64,000 nt of DNA from Notamacropus eugenii (Eukaryota > Chordata > Mammalia > Diprotodontia > Macropodidae), in NCBI RefSeq assembly GCF_028372415.1, contig NC_092878.1:2755501-2819500 (forward strand), read 5' to 3'. Below are positions 1 to 9,121 of this stretch, piece by piece (position 1 is the first letter of the stretch; the number at the start of each line of letters is the position of its first letter). Position numbers and translations under genes: made by a program. The notes beneath the pieces are model-generated. The model made no database searches. It worked only from the letters and a program-made list of their open reading frames with translations, and was not told where the DNA came from.

Positions 1-524
1 ATTCTAAATCACTAACCTGTAAAACTAGCAACTGCTACCATTTGAAGGGTTTGTGGTAGGTTGTTTTGTTTTGTTGTGGAGGTGGGGGGAGTGGTGCAGG
101 AGAATACAGTGAGAAGGAAATTAAATAACTCAGGTTAGAGTAAGAAAGGTGTTCGTTCCTGCATTTATTAATGGGTACTTTTACAATAGAGTCTTGTGCA
201 AAAACAAAAATAATGTTGCTGGGTACAAATATTATTTCAGAATTGGCAGATGCATATGATCATGGGAGCATAAATCCAGAGCTGGAAGGGAAGTCTGTCT
301 GAGAGAGCTGTGTAACAGTTACAGTCTTGGTACTAACAGAACTCTAAATGATGCGGAGAGGGAGACTTGGGGAGAATCTACATCGTCAAGGATATAGTCC
401 AAAGACAGTTCTGAATTATTTGAAGAGGCACCTTAATGATTCCTTATCCATATTTTGAAATAGCTCATGCAGAAAGTTAACAATGATTTGGCTGTCACAA
501 GCTAGGAGAAGAAGCAGAGGAACT
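1..524. other. HDC: HDC intron sequence, nothing recognised
   Basis: Left edge of the window, inside the intron before the 1669 exon. No exon, RNA gene or clear repeat seen on either strand. Confidence 0.6.
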
Positions 525-685
525 TGGTCTGCATCCTGACCCTACTAGTAACTTAACTGTATGACCTTGATACAGGCATATAACCTCTTGCAGGCTCAGT
601 TTCCTTAAATGTTAAATGAAGAGGTTGGTTGAATGGACCTCAGTGAGGTCCTTTTCAGCTCTAAATCTATGTTTCTATGAATCCT
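525..685 (+). mobile_element. MIR-like SINE, HDC intron
   Basis: ctgtatgaccttgatacagg, cagtttccttaaatgttaaa and ggtccttttcagctctaaat follow the MIR/CORE order. Confidence 0.65.
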
Positions 686-862
686 AGGGTGTGAAACAAC
701 TGAAAACAATGTGTTAGAAATCCACTTCTCTTGTCAGAGAAGCTTCTAAAGATTAGAAAACAGGCTGTTATGGGATGACGATGGGGTAGAGAGAAAAAGA
801 AATCCATGGTGAAGTTTGCTGCAGACTTACTTCACCAGTAGTATATGCTGTGAACCTCTAAA

Positions 863-1212
863 ACAGGAGTTTTTCATTTTGTGTGTGTGGAAGTCTCCTG
901 AAGCCTACGGATCCCTTCTCAGAATAATGTTTTATTGCCTGCATTCTTAATTGAGGAAATGCTAAATTTCAGCTAGAGGTTCGGGATACACAGCACATGC
1001 ATATGTATACATACATACATACATACATACATATATGTGTGTGTGTCTATGAACTTAGATGGGAAAAAAATTACATCTTTATTTATACTAACCTCTAACT
1101 GAAATAAAGTTTTTTATTCATTCCTTTAAAAGCATTATTCTGAGAAGGGATTCATGGGCTGTAGCAGATTGCTGAAGGGATCCATGACATAGAAAAGGGT
1201 GAGATTCCCTGT
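863..1212. mobile_element. hAT-like MITE family B, full length
   Basis: Long imperfect inverted repeats: ggatcccttctcagaataat at 909-928 is mirrored by attattctgagaagggattc at 1133-1152, and the ends acaggagtttttcatttt / aaaagggtgagattccctgt also pair. A microsatellite sits in the centre. There is no transposase. It lies in the HDC intron before exon 11. Confidence 0.7.
1005..1047. repeat. (ATAC)n / (GT)n microsatellite
   Basis: About seven tandem ATAC units followed by a short GT run, inside the MITE at 863-1212. Confidence 0.9.
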
Positions 1213-1668
1213 GCTAAAGCATTATACTAAATTCTAGGGCTGGGTAAGTGGATGGATGAGGGTGTTAAATTGAGTATGTTATAGCATAATAGGTAAGAGG
1301 ATATCTAGCCCGTACATGCATGAAAAAGACGTAAGAACACACAAAACTGCAACTGTATTGTCCAAGGAATCGGAAAAGTATTCCAGGTGCAGAGGGTGGC
1401 AGAATTTGGAGGAGAAGGGAGAGATAATAAGAGATTCTGGAGGAAAAGGCTAATGGTCAAGAGTTATGACAAAATGGCAGCCTGGGATGCAGTGTTTGGT
1501 GGGGACTTCGTAGGCTTCTGAGGCTGGAAATAGGGTTTGTGTAAGGTGATTTTAATGTACAGGAGGGTGATCAAACTAATAGCTATTACTGTGTGAAAGT
1601 TGATGAAGTGTTTTTTTGTTTCCCTGAAATGTTTACCTTGTTTCTGCCCTCTCTGTTTGATATTCCAG

Positions 1669-1770
1669 GGTACAGAAATGGCCAAATACTTTGAATCTTT
1701 GGTCAGAAATGACCCTCTCTTTGAAATTCCTGCCAAAAGACATCTTGGCTTGGTGGTATTTCGCTTAAAG
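1669..1770 (+). CDS. HDC: HDC penultimate coding exon (exon 11 by the 12-exon mammalian gene)
   Basis: Histidine decarboxylase is the PLP-dependent group II decarboxylase that converts histidine to histamine. This 102-nt exon reads in phase 0 as 34 residues starting [16 protein letters not shown] and ending LVVFRLK, the conserved end of the decarboxylase fold. It is bounded by an acceptor ending tattccag (to 1668) and a donor gtaacg (from 1771). It joins in frame to the exon at 2788, giving FRLK-GPNCLTE, which matches mammalian HDC as I recall it. The PLP lysine and the earlier exons lie left of the window. No stop or frameshift is present. Orthology is nearly certain; only the exon number is from memory. 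Confidence 0.95.
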
Positions 1771-1934
1771 GTAACGTTATCTTTAGTACCCCTCCACTGA
1801 CCAAATTTATTCCATGTGCCAAAGTGAGGACTGAGGTTCAGTTTTCTGGAAACACAATTACAATTTCACTGGGAATATTTAGAATTATAGATATGAACCT
1901 GGTTCAACCTCCACAGTTTATAGTATAGATAGTA

Positions 1935-2228
1935 TTCATCCAAAGTATTCAATAAACAATTGTTAAGCACATACTATATACTAGGCTAAGAGTTACTGAT
2001 ACAAAAAGAGGCAAAAGATAGTCTCTGTCTTTGAAGATCGAACAGTCTAATGGGGGAGACGAATCTTTATTATTTATAGAATTATAAAGGGCAAACGTAT
2101 ATACAAAGCAAGTTATCTACAGGATAAAAGGCAATAATTAAAAGAGGGAAAGCACTGGAATTAAGAGGGGTTAGGAAAGGCTTGCTCTAGAAGGTGAGAT
2201 TTTAGATGGGACTTAAAGGAAGCCAGGG
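1935..2228 (-). mobile_element. LINE-2 fragment, left part
   Basis: Antisense L2 3' end: ttgttaagcacatactatat, then ggcaaaagatagtctctgtc and agagggaaagcactggaatt. It resumes after the SINE at 2468. Confidence 0.75.
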
Positions 2229-2467
2229 GAGATAGGTGGTGCAGTAGATAGAACACTGGGTCTGGAGGCCATCTTCCTGAGTTCAAATCTGACCTCTGAC
2301 ATTTACTAGCTGTGTGACCCTGGGCAAGTCACTTAGCCCTGTTTACCTCAGTTTCCTCATCTGTAAAATGAGCTAGAGAAGAAAATGGCAAACCACTCCA
2401 GTATCTTTGTCAAGAAAACTCCAAATAGGGTCATGAAGAGTCAGACATGATTGAGAAACGACCAAAG
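2229..2467 (+). mobile_element. RTE-tailed SINE inserted in LINE-2, HDC last intron
   Basis: tRNA-like head (ggtggtgcagtagatagaac), CORE-like agctgtgtgaccctgggcaa, and an RTE-like 3' tail (gggtcatgaagagtcagaca). LINE-2 continues on both sides. Confidence 0.85.
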
Positions 2468-2585
2468 AGAAGAAGTCAAGGAGATCAGGAATTGGAATGG
2501 AGGAGAGAGAGCATTCCAGGCATGGAGGCTGGCTAGAGAAAATGCCTGGAGCAGAGAGATGGAGTGTCTTTGAGCATAACAGGGC
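2468..2585 (-). mobile_element. LINE-2 fragment, right part
   Basis: gagagagcattccaggcatg ... gagatggagtgtctttgag continues the same L2 copy interrupted by the SINE. Confidence 0.7.
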
Positions 2586-2700
2586 TTAGGTAAGTTAAAT
2601 GACGTCCTAGGTCACACAGGTAGTACTCAAGGAAGGATCTGAACCCAGCTCCTCTGGCTCCAGACAGAACTTCTGTTCTTTTCCTGTGCCACATTGCCTT
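2586..2700 (-). mobile_element. MIR-like SINE fragment
   Basis: Antisense CORE region: gtcctaggtcacacaggtag and ggatctgaacccagctcc. Confidence 0.65.
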
Positions 2701-2787
2701 ACAAGGGGGTTACAGAACTGTTAGAAGTACCTCTAGGAATGTGTCAGTGCATTAACATAGATTTCATTTTTCTTTATCGCCCAACAG

Positions 2788-3555
2788 GGTCCTAATTGTC
2801 TAACTGAAAGAGTGTTAAAAGAACTTGTTAAATCTGGATACCTTTTCCTCATCCCAGCCATTATCCAGGACAAGTTTATTATCCGCTTTACTGTGACTTC
2901 TCAGTTTACCACCAGGGAGGATATACTGCGAGACTGGAACCTCATCCGAGACGCTGCCACCCATATCCTGAGCCAGCACTGCACATCTCAGCCTGCTCCT
3001 CAGGATGGGAGTAGCATCCCAGGTACCAGTGGTTTCAGAGCTGTGGTCAATGGCATGCCCCCTCAAGCCCAGGGGAACATGCGAGAAGAGATGGCAGGGT
3101 CCAGAAAGATAGTGGCACAGCCTCAGCACGCGGGAGTGAGGCCTGTGAGAAGAGAAGCTAGCCAACCTCTTGACAATCAGGCGGATGCCCTTGATGACTG
3201 CTTTTCGGAGGAGGGTCCTGAGATCACCAAGCACAAGTTATCTTCCTTTTTGTTCAGTTACTTGTCTGTTCAGAATAAGAAGAAGACTGTCCGGTCCCTC
3301 AGCTGCAACAGTGTGCCAATGGGTGGCTCTCGAGAGCCAGCGGGGCAGCAGCAGCAAGGGCCAGCTGAAGCCCCTGGGAAGAGCGGGGGCTCTGGCCGGG
3401 CTAAACTTCTTTCGAGGTTTCCCGAAGAGATGATGCTGCTGAAGAAAAGTGCCTTCAAAAGGCTGATCAAGTTTTACAGCGTCCCCAGCTTCCCTGAGTG
3501 CAGCATCCAGTGCGGGATCCAACTGCCTTGCTGCCCCTTGCAAGCCATCGTTTAA
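2788..3555 (+). CDS. HDC: HDC last coding exon with stop codon
   Basis: The acceptor ends ccaacag (2781-2787). The exon opens in phase 0 with [13 protein letters not shown] and runs 255 codons to TAA at 3553-3555. The first ~70 residues ([20 protein letters not shown]) close the catalytic domain. The rest is the long C-terminal tail, which in known mammalian HDC is cut off when the ~74-kDa precursor matures and which influences ER association and turnover (established for the family). Conserved blocks are [37 protein letters not shown] and the terminal [13 protein letters not shown]...CCPLQAIV. The middle of the tail (about residues 75-130 of the exon) and a Q/A/G-rich insert near 3340-3390 differ from placental sequences, as expected for this fast-evolving linker. 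The gene appears intact. Confidence 0.96.
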   Translation, partial: GPNCLTERVLKELVKSGYLFLIPAIIQDKFIIRFTVTSQFTTREDILRDWNLIRDAATHILSQHCTSQPAPQDGSSIPGTSGFRAVVNGMPPQAQGNMREEMAGSRKIVAQPQHAGVRPVRREASQPLDNQADALDDCFSEEGPEITKHKLSSFLFSYLSVQNKKKTVRSLSCNSVPMGGSREPAGQQQQGPAEAPGKSGGSGRAKLLSRFPEEMMLLKKSAFKRLIKFYSVPSFPECSIQCGIQLPCCPLQAIV

Positions 3556-3718
3556 ACTAGCCAGCACATTGGCATCAGTGCCCTCCAGCCGGGTGGGCAG
3601 AGGGAGTAGGAGGGCCCAGGTGAGCTTTTTTAGGCAGTCTCCCCCCAGCTTCTGTGGTTCAGCTTGTGGCATGAGATCGCATGTAGAAATAAACTGTGCT
3701 TGTCCCTGAAGTGAAGCA
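3556..3718 (+). other. HDC: HDC 3' untranslated region
   Basis: A short untranslated stretch follows TAA and reaches the presumed cleavage zone 15-30 nt past AATAAA at 3688, before a T/G-rich stretch (3719-3731). No interspersed repeat is visible inside it. The 3' end is inferred from the signal, not from transcript data. Confidence 0.75.
3688..3693 (+). terminator. HDC: HDC polyadenylation signal AATAAA
   Basis: A canonical AATAAA sits 133 nt after the stop codon, with a downstream T/G-rich element (tttcttttgtg at 3720-3730). It is the first such hexamer after the stop. Confidence 0.85.
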
Positions 3719-3949
3719 GTTTCTTTTGTGACTTTATCGATTGCTGAAACTGAGCCAAGCCCATGGAAACTCTCATTTTCCAGGCTCTTTTGGGTTTATG
3801 TTTCCCTTTCAGAAAATGTGTGCTTTGAGTTTGCACTGTATAATAACCGCACTACTCCAGCAATGCCCCTTCTAGATTTCTCTCTGCATCTAGATGTGAA
3901 CTGGACATCCCTCAGACATCCTAAACTCAGCACGTACAAATAGAGTTCA

Positions 3950-4310
3950 TTTTCTTTTTTTTATAGTATTTTATTTTTTCTAATTACATATAAAGACAAT
4001 TTTAATATTCATTTTTAATAGTATTTTATTTTTCCAGTTACATGTAAGGACAATTTTTAACATTCGTTTTTTAATAAAATTTTGAGTTCCAAATTTTCTC
4101 CCTCCCTCCTCCCTAAGATGGTAAGCAATTTGGTATAGATTATGTACGTGCCATCCTTTAACATTCCGTTTAAAATATTTTTGAGTTCCAAATTTTCTTC
4201 TTCCCTCCCTCCTCCCCTACCTCCCTAAGGATTTTAAATAGATTATATATGTGCAGTCATGTAAAACATATTTCCATATTAGTCATGTCATGAAAGAAGG
4301 ATAAAAAGAA
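3950..4310 (-). mobile_element. L1 3' end, minus strand, with internal tandem duplications
   Basis: On the minus strand it shows the G/A-rich tract and the phrase aaatttggaactcaaaa twice (+ copies near 4083-4100 and 4182-4197). The terminal ttacatgtaactggaaaaat-type segment also occurs twice (+ 3978-4005 and 4034-4060). Two parts of the 3' UTR are therefore duplicated head to tail. Confidence 0.75.
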
Positions 4311-4391
4311 AAAAATGCACCGAAAGATAAAGTGAGAAGAGTGTGTTTGCCTGGATCTGCATTCACACTCCAGGAGAGCTCATTTTCTTTC

Positions 4392-5189
4392 TCCCTTCCT
4401 CAAACCCTCTCCTCAACACCAAGGCTCACAGTCTAGGGGTCATCCTTGGCTCCTTTCTCTCTCTTACCCTCCATATGCAAATGATTGCCAATTCCTGCGT
4501 TTCTCCCTTTGTGACACCCTATATATTCTCGTCTTTCCTCTGATGCATCTGCCACCCTGGAATAGGCCCTCAGCACTTCATGCCTGAACTATGGTGGCAT
4601 TGCTTGTTGGTCCTCCCTGCCCCAAGCCTCTCCCCATTCCGGTCCATCTTCTACTCGGCTGCCAAAGTGACCTTCCTAACGTGCAGCTCTGACCTTGTCA
4701 CTTTCCTGCTCAAGAAGTTCCAGTGGCTCCCTATTACCTCCAGGATCAAATGTAAAATTCTCTAAATGAAAATTTGGCTTTTAAAGCCCTTCACAACCAG
4801 GCCTATTCCTACCTTTCCGTTTTTCTTACATTTTACTCCTTTCCGCATAACTCTAAGATCTAGCAACTCTGGCTTTCTTGCTTAATTCTCACTCATGAAA
4901 CACCATCTTCCAATTCCACGCCTTTCCCCCCATGCCTAGAAAGCTCTCCCTTGTGTCCTGGCTTCCTTCAGCAGAGGCCTTTCCTGCTCTCCTTCTACGG
5001 CCTTCTCTCCGACATCCCATTTTCTCTGTAATGTGTCTTGTGTGCACAGTGGTTTGCATGTTGCCTTCCCCATTAGAATATCAACTCCTTGAGAAGAAGG
5101 ACATTTTTGCCTTTCTTTGTATCCCCAGTGCTTAGTAACATGCCTGGTATATAGTAAGTGTTTAATAAATGATTGTTTACTGACTGACT
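4392..5189 (+). mobile_element. Long LINE-2 3' portion (~0.8 kb), intergenic
   Basis: Sense L2: ctggctccctattacctcca-like block near 4730, gcctagaaagctctcccttg, attagaatatcaactccttg, gtatccccagtgcttagtaa, and the terminal aagtgtttaataaatgattg. This coding-looking C/T-rich stretch gives spurious open frames. Confidence 0.82.
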
Positions 5190-5318
5190 TATTAGCTGTA
5201 TGACTCTGGGCAAATCACTCAACCTCTATATTGTACCACAGTTTCCCCATCTATAAAGTGACGAAGCTAGATTTAAAGGCTCCTATGGTCCCTTCTAGCT
5301 CCAAATCTGTATTCCATC
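5190..5318 (+). mobile_element. MIR-like SINE directly after LINE-2
   Basis: ttagctgtatgactctgggc, cagtttccccatctataaag and tcccttctagctccaaatct. Confidence 0.7.
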
Positions 5319-5938
5319 CTTAGGGAAGTCTTGTTAACAAATACACCCACCGGGAGGTTTTTTTTTCCGCAGTCAGGAGAGGTGTGCAGGTGTGGTACAG
5401 GCCACAGTGGGAAGGGATTGGGAGAGCTAACTGGTAGCAGGAAGCCAGGTGGCTGTAGGGAGAGTATAATACATTACAGCAATTGAAATAAACACATAGC
5501 AGATACTTCCTAGACTGCCTCCAGTTAACCAAGCACTGAGGACATATAAATTCAGGTACTCCACAGTCCTTGTCAGTCACAGTAGGGACGCTTGGCTTGG
5601 CTAATTTCTAGTGAGTCCAGGAGGAGAGGACAGAGGAGCCAGAGCGTAGTCAGTGCCCATGCCCCTGAAGCTGTGGGTCCCAAGCCCTGTCCCAGTTTGG
5701 ACATTTTCATGTCTCAGCTAAAAGGTCCCCTTTGTGATTATTGAGCTGCTGAATGACCTTGTGGTGTAGACTGTTCCTGCTTAGGACGCAACTCAGTTTG
5801 ATTCGATTTCCAGTGATGCAGCAGCATCCAATCATCTTCAATAGAACACAGGCCAGGATTTTCTTTGGTTTGAGTTTAGATTCTCCCGAAATATCAATAG
5901 ATCAAAAGTAAAACTTGCAAAACTATCAAATGCTAAGG
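5319..5938. other. Intergenic stretch, nothing recognised
   Basis: No gene, RNA or repeat family recognised on either strand. Confidence 0.5.
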
Positions 5939-6135
5939 AAGGTGAGGGTGGGAGGGTGGCAATATAGTGGCAAGAGGTCTGGCTCCGGAGTCAAAGGATC
6001 TGGGTTCTAATTCTACTCCTGACACTCCTTAGGACCTTAACCAAGCCACCTTGGTCCTTAAGCCTGTTTCCTTATCTGTAAAAAACAAATGAGGTGGCCT
6101 CTGAGATCTTTTCCAGTCATAGATATATCATCCTT
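5939..6135 (+). mobile_element. MIR-like SINE
   Basis: ggctccggagtcaaaggatc, ttccttatctgtaaaaaaca and tctgagatcttttccagtca. Confidence 0.65.
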
Positions 6136-6309
6136 TGATAAGAGTGATGAATCCTAAGAGATGCCAAAGACATCCAGGCTTTCTTTCACTGTACCAGTGT
6201 TCTACATAGTAATTACTACAAGATGTTTGCTACTGCTAGCATTAAGCTGAAACAAGTGTTCTGTCCAGTGCTCAGGAGTAGCAGAGTTGAAAGTAGGGTC
6301 CTAGCATCT

Positions 6310-6505
6310 ATTGAATCATCAATCTAAGCTGGAAGGGAACTTAGAGGTCATCTTGTCCAACCCTTTCAATTTACAGATGAGGAAACCTAGGCCCTAGAGA
6401 AGTAAAATGACATGCTCAAGGTCACACAGGTAGGAAGTGATTTGACACGTCTCCCATGTCCAAATCCACTGCTCTTTCCTCTCCCTACCACACTCCTTCT
6501 GATCA
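6310..6505 (-). mobile_element. MIR-like SINE
   Basis: Antisense: agctggaagggaacttagag, tttacagatgaggaaaccta, ggtcacacaggtaggaagtg. Confidence 0.75.
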
Positions 6506-7044
6506 TTCTCAGGACCACGCTTGGCATTAAAGTACAAAGTGAGATGGAGTTAGCTGTTCCTCTGGCAACATCTCCTTGATAGTCTCAGGTCATTTGTCTT
6601 GGCCTGACTCATGTGAATGAAGTGGGAAACAAGGGACACCCCACTCAGACTCTATCATAGGAGGCTGGAAGGACAACAGGATTCAGGAACTCTACAGAAG
6701 CATGGAGTCAGTGGTGACCCCTTTGCATGCCAAGATGGAAATGAATCTCCAGAAGAGCAAGATGTAAGACTGCCAGGAAATTGCTTTGTAGTGTTGGATG
6801 TGGCTGTGATAAACTATGCCGAGGACCAAGAATTCTTTCTCTAAGGACAGGGAAATTGAGTAGGGTAGGTTTTTTCTTTTTGAGAGCTGGTTATCCAACA
6901 TTTGCCAGCACATCCCTGGCTCAGAGACCTTGAAGCCACCCCTCCTCCCCAACCAAAATTTTATGATAGGACTAGAAGGGATCTCACAGATTGTCAAGTC
7001 CAGTTCTTTCATTTTACAAAGGAAGAAACGGAGGAAGACCCAAT

Positions 7045-7290
7045 CAGCTTGAGGGCAGCTTGGTGGTGCTGGGAATAGACTGGGAGTTATTACCATCTGA
7101 GTTCCAATCCTGTCTCAGAGGATCACTAGTAGTGTGACCTTAAATGACTTAGTCCCAGTTTCTTCATCTGTATAATGATCATAATAATGGCACATACTTG
7201 CCAGGATTGTTGTGCGGATTAAATGAGGTAACAGGCTAGGCACGTTGTAAGCACTGAAGTGCTATATAAATATACTAAATACATATATAT
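7045..7290 (+). mobile_element. L2-tailed CORE/MIR-like SINE
   Basis: gggcagcttggtggtgctgg head, cagtttcttcatctgtataa, then ccaggattgttgtgcggatt ... aagtgctatataaatat, a tail shared with LINE-2-mobilised SINEs. Confidence 0.75.
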
Positions 7291-7444
7291 ATTCTTCTTC
7301 TTAAATTTATTATTAAATAGAGACTGAGCTAACACAGAATTCAAAGAAGACCAAATCTCATAGAATCAGGGCATCAGAGAAGGAAAGTTCCCTGTAAACT
7401 ACCTTGTTCAACCCTCTTATTTGAGAGACAGAAGCAGAGATTGA

Positions 7445-7984
7445 GTCAGTGTTAGGCTCTCTTTATTTCCAGTCTGTTACTCTATTATCATGGTTCTTGA
7501 AATTTCATCTTTCTTGCGGGAACTGAGGCATGGCTCTCCTAGAGCAGTGGTCTTTGATTCAGTGGTCAGAGTTGGGGAGATGGTGGTGGTGCTGCAAAGC
7601 TTCAGCCTTTTCAGGGGCACCATGGACCCACGCTCATTCACTCCATCTGAGCTCTTCATTAAACTTTGCACAACATCAAAGACAAAGCTTCAAATTCCCA
7701 GGGTGATGGCAGAATTGTCCTAAAGAAGGCAAGGTTCTCCACACGGGCTGAAGTGCTTCTCAGGTCTTGCTTCCCTGAAGGATAGATACCCCAGATCATG
7801 GATAATGCTGGAAAAGTGGGGCACCCTGCTTTCCTGTCTACTGATGGTTGTCAGGCAGCCTACCCAGCTATTTCTGAGTGGTGTGATGAGCCAAAAGGCA
7901 GCCCCTGAATGGAAACCAGCAGTGGGAGATCAGGCTTGCTGGATCTTCCTCTTCACCCACAGGCCAAGTCAGGGCTCAAATCCT
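7445..7984. other. Non-repeat-looking intergenic block
   Basis: A 540-nt block between SINEs with moderate GC and an uninterrupted 64-codon minus-strand frame (7671-7477, TTTISPTLTTESK...). I recognise neither a protein nor a repeat. It could be an eroded processed pseudogene, an unknown repeat or unique DNA. Confidence 0.35.
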
Positions 7985-8200
7985 ACCTGGTTCCTCGGTA
8001 GCATAGTGGCTAAAATACAGGAGTAAAGAAGACGTACATTTGAATTCCGTCTTAGCTACTTACAAGTCACTTTATCTCATTTTGGCCTCAGTTTCCTCAC
8101 CTATAAGAAGGATAATAATACCTGTCTTACAGGGTTGTTGGAAGGACCAGATGAAAATAAATACATATAAAATGCTTTGCATATAAATTCCAATAAAAAT
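7985..8200 (+). mobile_element. L2-tailed CORE/MIR-like SINE
   Basis: ggtagcatagtggctaaaat, cagtttcctcacctataaga, cttacagggttgttggaagg, aaatgctttgcatataaatt. Confidence 0.7.
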
Positions 8201-8225
8201 TTTTGTTGTTCAGTCAAGTTCCTAA

Positions 8226-8595
8226 ATAATGATTGTTTCTCTTTTACCCAGGAACCCTGAAGGTCTTTTACTCCCAGTTTGATTTTTTTTTTTTATTAAA
8301 GGGGCCATCCCTTGAGCAACTATTTAAAGAAGCCTATTCATTGAATGGGTGTATCTCACTCAAAGAGAGAATGCTGTAATACCTTAGTCTGAAAGGGCCA
8401 GGGTCTCCCGTTGCATCCTGGGCCATCTCCAGTCATCCTGATGGATATCTGGTCACTGGACCCAGATGGGTCAGGAGAAGAAAGTGATGTTGGTGACCTT
8501 GTACAGCCCTCCCTCACTCAAATCAAAGTCAAGTGCAAGTCATGTCATCATCTTGATGTCACAGTCCTCTTCGAGAATGAAGGACAAACACAATA
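8226..8595 (+). mobile_element. Family D repeat (~360 bp), intergenic
   Basis: Aligns along its length with 59830-60190: ttctcttttacccaggaacc, a T-run, gggccatcccttgagcaact, cattgcatcctgggccatct-type block, agtcctcttcgagaatgaag, acaaacaca end. I do not know its formal name. It is non-coding; short open frames through it are accidental. Confidence 0.75.
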
Positions 8596-8607
8596 ACCAC
8601 AACAACA

Positions 8608-8845
8608 ACCAGTCATGTTCAACTCTTCAGGACCCGATTTGGGGTTTTCTTGGCAAAGATACCGGAGTGGTTTGCCATTTCTTCTCCAACTCATTTTACA
8701 GAAGAGGAAACTGAGGCAAATGGGGTTAAGTGACTTGCCCAAGGTCACACAGCTAGTGAGTGTCAAGTGTCTGAGGTGAGATTTGAACTCAGGTCCTCCT
8801 GACTCCTGCACTGGTGCTCTCTATCCACTGCACCACCTAGCTGCC
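8608..8845 (-). mobile_element. RTE-tailed SINE
   Basis: Antisense order: tttggggttttcttggcaaa tail, tttacagaagaggaaactga, aaggtcacacagctagtgag, ccactgcaccacctagctgc head. It abuts the end of the family D repeat. Confidence 0.85.
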
Positions 8846-9121
8846 CACTCTCCTTGGGTATCATGCTATTGGGGAATCATGATTACCTCTCAGCATTACA
8901 GTGCATCACCACTTGTCTGTGAAAATATCCTAGTCTCTGCTTGTGCCAGCTCCCACATCTCTAATCTTGGATGCAAAAATCAACTCTGTCTGCAGGCTTT
9001 TTAAAGTTCACACTATTAGTCAAGGTACTTTTGATCCTTTATATTTGGTTTATGGGGTAAAAAAAGTGAAAACAGGAACCCCCACCCTGGTAAGATAGGA
9101 ACTTTGAAAAAGAATGCCCTT

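Noticed and set aside
2815..3672. Long minus-strand open frames opposite the HDC last exon
   Set aside because: Shadows of the conserved + strand HDC coding sequence; no homology of their own.
4343..5135. Several 60-70-codon + strand open frames with C/T-rich, leucine/serine/proline-rich products
   Set aside because: They follow LINE-2 sequence, overlap in different frames, and have no splice or homology support.
8411..8714. Open frames reading through 8411-8714 and the very similar one at 60008-60250
   Set aside because: Both are the same frame through copies of the family D repeat; shared repeat sequence, not a gene family.
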